8,180 nt of DNA, taken from Dehalococcoidia bacterium. Lineage in GTDB: Bacteria; Chloroflexota; Dehalococcoidia; Lucifugimonadales; JAGWBF01. A model generated the notes under the pieces. It saw only the letters and a list, made by a program, of their open reading frames with translations, did not search any database and was not told the DNA's origin. Both the position numbers and the translations under genes were made by a program. Within the stretch, counting starts at the first letter, position 1, and each line of letters begins with the position of its first letter. The stretch lies in NCBI GenBank assembly GCA_021296015.1, contig JAGWBG010000047.1, positions 1-8,180 of the forward strand. The letters run 5' to 3'. Positions 6,592-8,180 of the stretch are shown here, one piece after another.

Positions 6592-8082
6592 CTATCTGCC
6601 CAGAGCTTCGGCGGCGGCATTGGAGCCCCCAATACGACCAAAGACGGCGCCACGCATGAGTCCCGTCCCACCGGGGTAGTTATGGAAGAAGAAGTCGCCC
6701 GTTATCTCGCCGGTAGCGTAGAGGCCCGGTATGGGTATGTCCTCGGTATCCCTCACCCTCGCTTCCGTGTCTATCTTGACACCTCCGAAGGTGAAGGTAA
6801 TTCCACAGGCCGCCGGGTACACCGTATATGGGGGCGAGTCTATGGCGAGGGCCCAGTTGGACTTGGGAGGATTGATGCCAACGGTCCTCTTACCGTCTTT
6901 GACCGCCGGGTCAAACGCGCCGGGCTGCACCGAAGCATTGAACTCCTTTATCGTCTGCTCCAGCGCGTCGTCAGGCACGGACATTTTCTGTGCTATCTCC
7001 CTGATGTTGTCACCGACTATGGGTGTGCCGGTGGAATAGCGTTCTTCTATCAGGTGGACCGTTTTGCTGTCAAAAATCTGGTAGGCGATGCCCCGTGGCT
7101 GGGTCAGTATTGCACGGCCCGCTTTGACGTAAGTATATGCGCCGGTGTCCTCCCCCTCGTCAATGAACCTTTTCCCCTGAATGTTCACCATGATGGAGTA
7201 GGGATAAGAAAGGCGGTTGGTCCTATCGGTGAGGCTCAGCGCCCCAACCGGGGCGGCGTTGGCGGCTATGGGCGTGGCGTGGCATCCCTGCCAGTGGCCC
7301 ACCGGCATGGCCCCTATGTCCAGGGCCATGCGCAGGGTCTCCCCCGTGTTGAACCGCGTGCCTCGCACCTTCACCTGGTCCCAGCCCGGCCCCAAGTAGC
7401 GGGCACGCATCTCGGGGTTGGCCTCGAAGCCGCCGGAACCCAGAATCACCGCACCCGCAGGAACATCCTCTGCGCCGCCGGGCGTTCTTATCCTGACGCC
7501 GGTTACGTGCCCCGCATCATCCTGAAGAAAGCCAATCATCTTGGCCTGGTAGGCAATATCTATCCCGGCCTGCTGGACTGCGTTGAAGAGGTAATGTACC
7601 AGCCCCACCCCCTTGTTCTTGGCCTGTACTGCCGTACCGGGATTGAAACTCATTCGCTCGCCGGTCCTGGGTGACCATACTATGCTCCAGTCCCAGACCA
7701 CACCCAGGTCCGTCATCCAGGTCATGGTGGTATATGACTGCTTGATGAGGGTCTGGGTTAACTCCCGGTTGGCCTGTCCCTCGGTCACGCGCATCAAGTC
7801 CCCAAGATAGCGGTCCTCATCATATACCCCCACGTCCACCAGGTCCCATTCGCTGGCGGTCATGTCCCTGCGCAGAGGCTTTATCTCCTCGATACCGTCA
7901 TAGGCAAATCTGAAGATACCGCCGCTGAACCTGCTGTTCCCGCCTCGCTCGGACTGGGGCGCTTTCTCAAGCACCAGCACCCGTGCGCCATTCTGCCGGG
8001 CCGAGAGGGCCGCGGTCAGAGCAGCATTGCCGGCGCCGACTACGATAACGTCGTACCTGGAGTTCGTGCTTTGTCCAACCAT
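6592..8082 (-). CDS. FAD-dependent oxidoreductase, tricarballylate dehydrogenase (TcuA)-like
   Basis: This 496-residue flavoprotein is of the fumarate reductase/succinate dehydrogenase type (FAD_binding_2). The N-terminal Rossmann motif is VIVVGAGNAALTAAL (12-26), with Glu39 ending the second strand to bind the FAD ribose. It is followed by ERGGNSRFSGG (45-55), GSGGFE (215-220), GKRFIDEGED (303-312), GITFTFGGVKID (427-438) and the C-terminal FAD motif ATGEITGDFFFHNYPGGTGL (456-475). RGGNSR, the GITFTFGG segment and the HNYPGG segment recall TcuA, which oxidises tricarballylate to cis-aconitate. The histidine and arginines used by fumarate reductases are not evident in these segments. No secretion signal is seen, so it is probably cytoplasmic. 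The usual electron acceptor TcuB is not in the window. It appears to head the minus-strand operon; the ATG lacks a clear ribosome binding site. A 3-ketosteroid dehydrogenase-like or other substrate is possible. Confidence 0.88.
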   Translation of the reverse strand: MVGQSTNSRYDVIVVGAGNAALTAALSARQNGARVLVLEKAPQSERGGNSRFSGGIFRFAYDGIEEIKPLRRDMTASEWDLVDVGVYDEDRYLGDLMRVTEGQANRELTQTLIKQSYTTMTWMTDLGVVWDWSIVWSPRTGERMSFNPGTAVQAKNKGVGLVHYLFNAVQQAGIDIAYQAKMIGFLQDDAGHVTGVRIRTPGGAEDVPAGAVILGSGGFEANPEMRARYLGPGWDQVKVRGTRFNTGETLRMALDIGAMPVGHWQGCHATPIAANAAPVGALSLTDRTNRLSYPYSIMVNIQGKRFIDEGEDTGAYTYVKAGRAILTQPRGIAYQIFDSKTVHLIEERYSTGTPIVGDNIREIAQKMSVPDDALEQTIKEFNASVQPGAFDPAVKDGKRTVGINPPKSNWALAIDSPPYTVYPAACGITFTFGGVKIDTEARVRDTEDIPIPGLYATGEITGDFFFHNYPGGTGLMRGAVFGRIGGSNAAAEALGR

Positions 8083-8102
8083 CGTTGACTTACGACATTT
8101 AG

Positions 8103-8108
8103 ATTATC
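8103..8108 (-). promoter_or_regulatory. Possible -10 element for the minus-strand operon
   Basis: The minus strand reads GATAAT, five of six matches to the -10 consensus, 20 bases before the oxidoreductase ATG and within an AT-rich patch (8096-8112). Expected initiation near 8096 would leave a leader of about 14 bases. The hexamers 17 to 18 bases upstream (CGTTCC, GCGTTC) are poor -35 matches. No other gene or element can be supported in 8083-8180; one minus-strand frame is open from the right edge to a TGA at 8118-8120, too short to interpret. Confidence 0.3.
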
Positions 8109-8180
8109 TATATCCCTTCAGATTAGGAACGCAGACGCGAGCATTGGTTGAACATACACCTCAGATGGCGTCGAAAAAGT

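Noticed and set aside
6547..7674. A 375-codon open frame on the + strand opposite the FAD oxidoreductase
   Set aside because: It is fully antisense to a gene with clear family motifs, its translation shows no recognisable domain, and GC-rich genes often leave antisense frames open.
8118..8180. End of an upstream minus-strand gene, open from the right edge to TGA at 8118-8120
   Set aside because: Only 20 codons are visible and their translation is not recognisable; an open stretch of this length is common by chance.

Overview
The window looks like bacterial chromosome with moderately high GC and dense, ordinary coding. The shikimate-pathway enzymes resemble those I associate with Chloroflexota (Dehalococcoidia or SAR202-like), for example the AroB stretch PTSMAAMVDASIGGK and the AroC stretch ERSDVCQVPPAGV. 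MmgE/PrpD and TauE/SafE genes nearby fit such a genome. This placement is an inference from remembered sequence style, not a search result. I see no rRNA, tRNA, CRISPR array, insertion sequence or phage gene.

The left part (1-1429) is on the + strand. It holds the 3' portion of a TauE/SafE-type membrane transporter that runs off the left edge, a 113-base gap with a possible promoter, and a small GYD-domain protein that starts at TTG. The rest (1445-8082) is one tight run of six minus-strand genes, transcribed right to left: a TcuA-like FAD-dependent oxidoreductase, an MmgE/PrpD-family protein, aroE, aroC, aroK and aroB. The gaps between them are 13, 25, 42, 25 and 11 bases, so they probably form one operon, perhaps with an internal promoter before aroE. 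The two strands converge at 1429/1445, where a GC-rich hairpin spans the junction.

AroB (3-dehydroquinate synthase), AroE (shikimate dehydrogenase), AroK (shikimate kinase) and AroC (chorismate synthase) supply four of the seven shikimate-pathway steps towards chorismate. The steps of AroD (3-dehydroquinate dehydratase), AroA and the DAHP synthase are not encoded here. The two upstream genes belong to families that act on small polycarboxylates: TcuA oxidises tricarballylate to cis-aconitate, and MmgE/PrpD enzymes include 2-methylcitrate dehydratase and cis-aconitate decarboxylase. Together they could form a two-step carboxylate module joined to the aro operon. That pairing is the most interesting feature of the window; otherwise it is conventional, and I found no clear evidence of an undescribed system.
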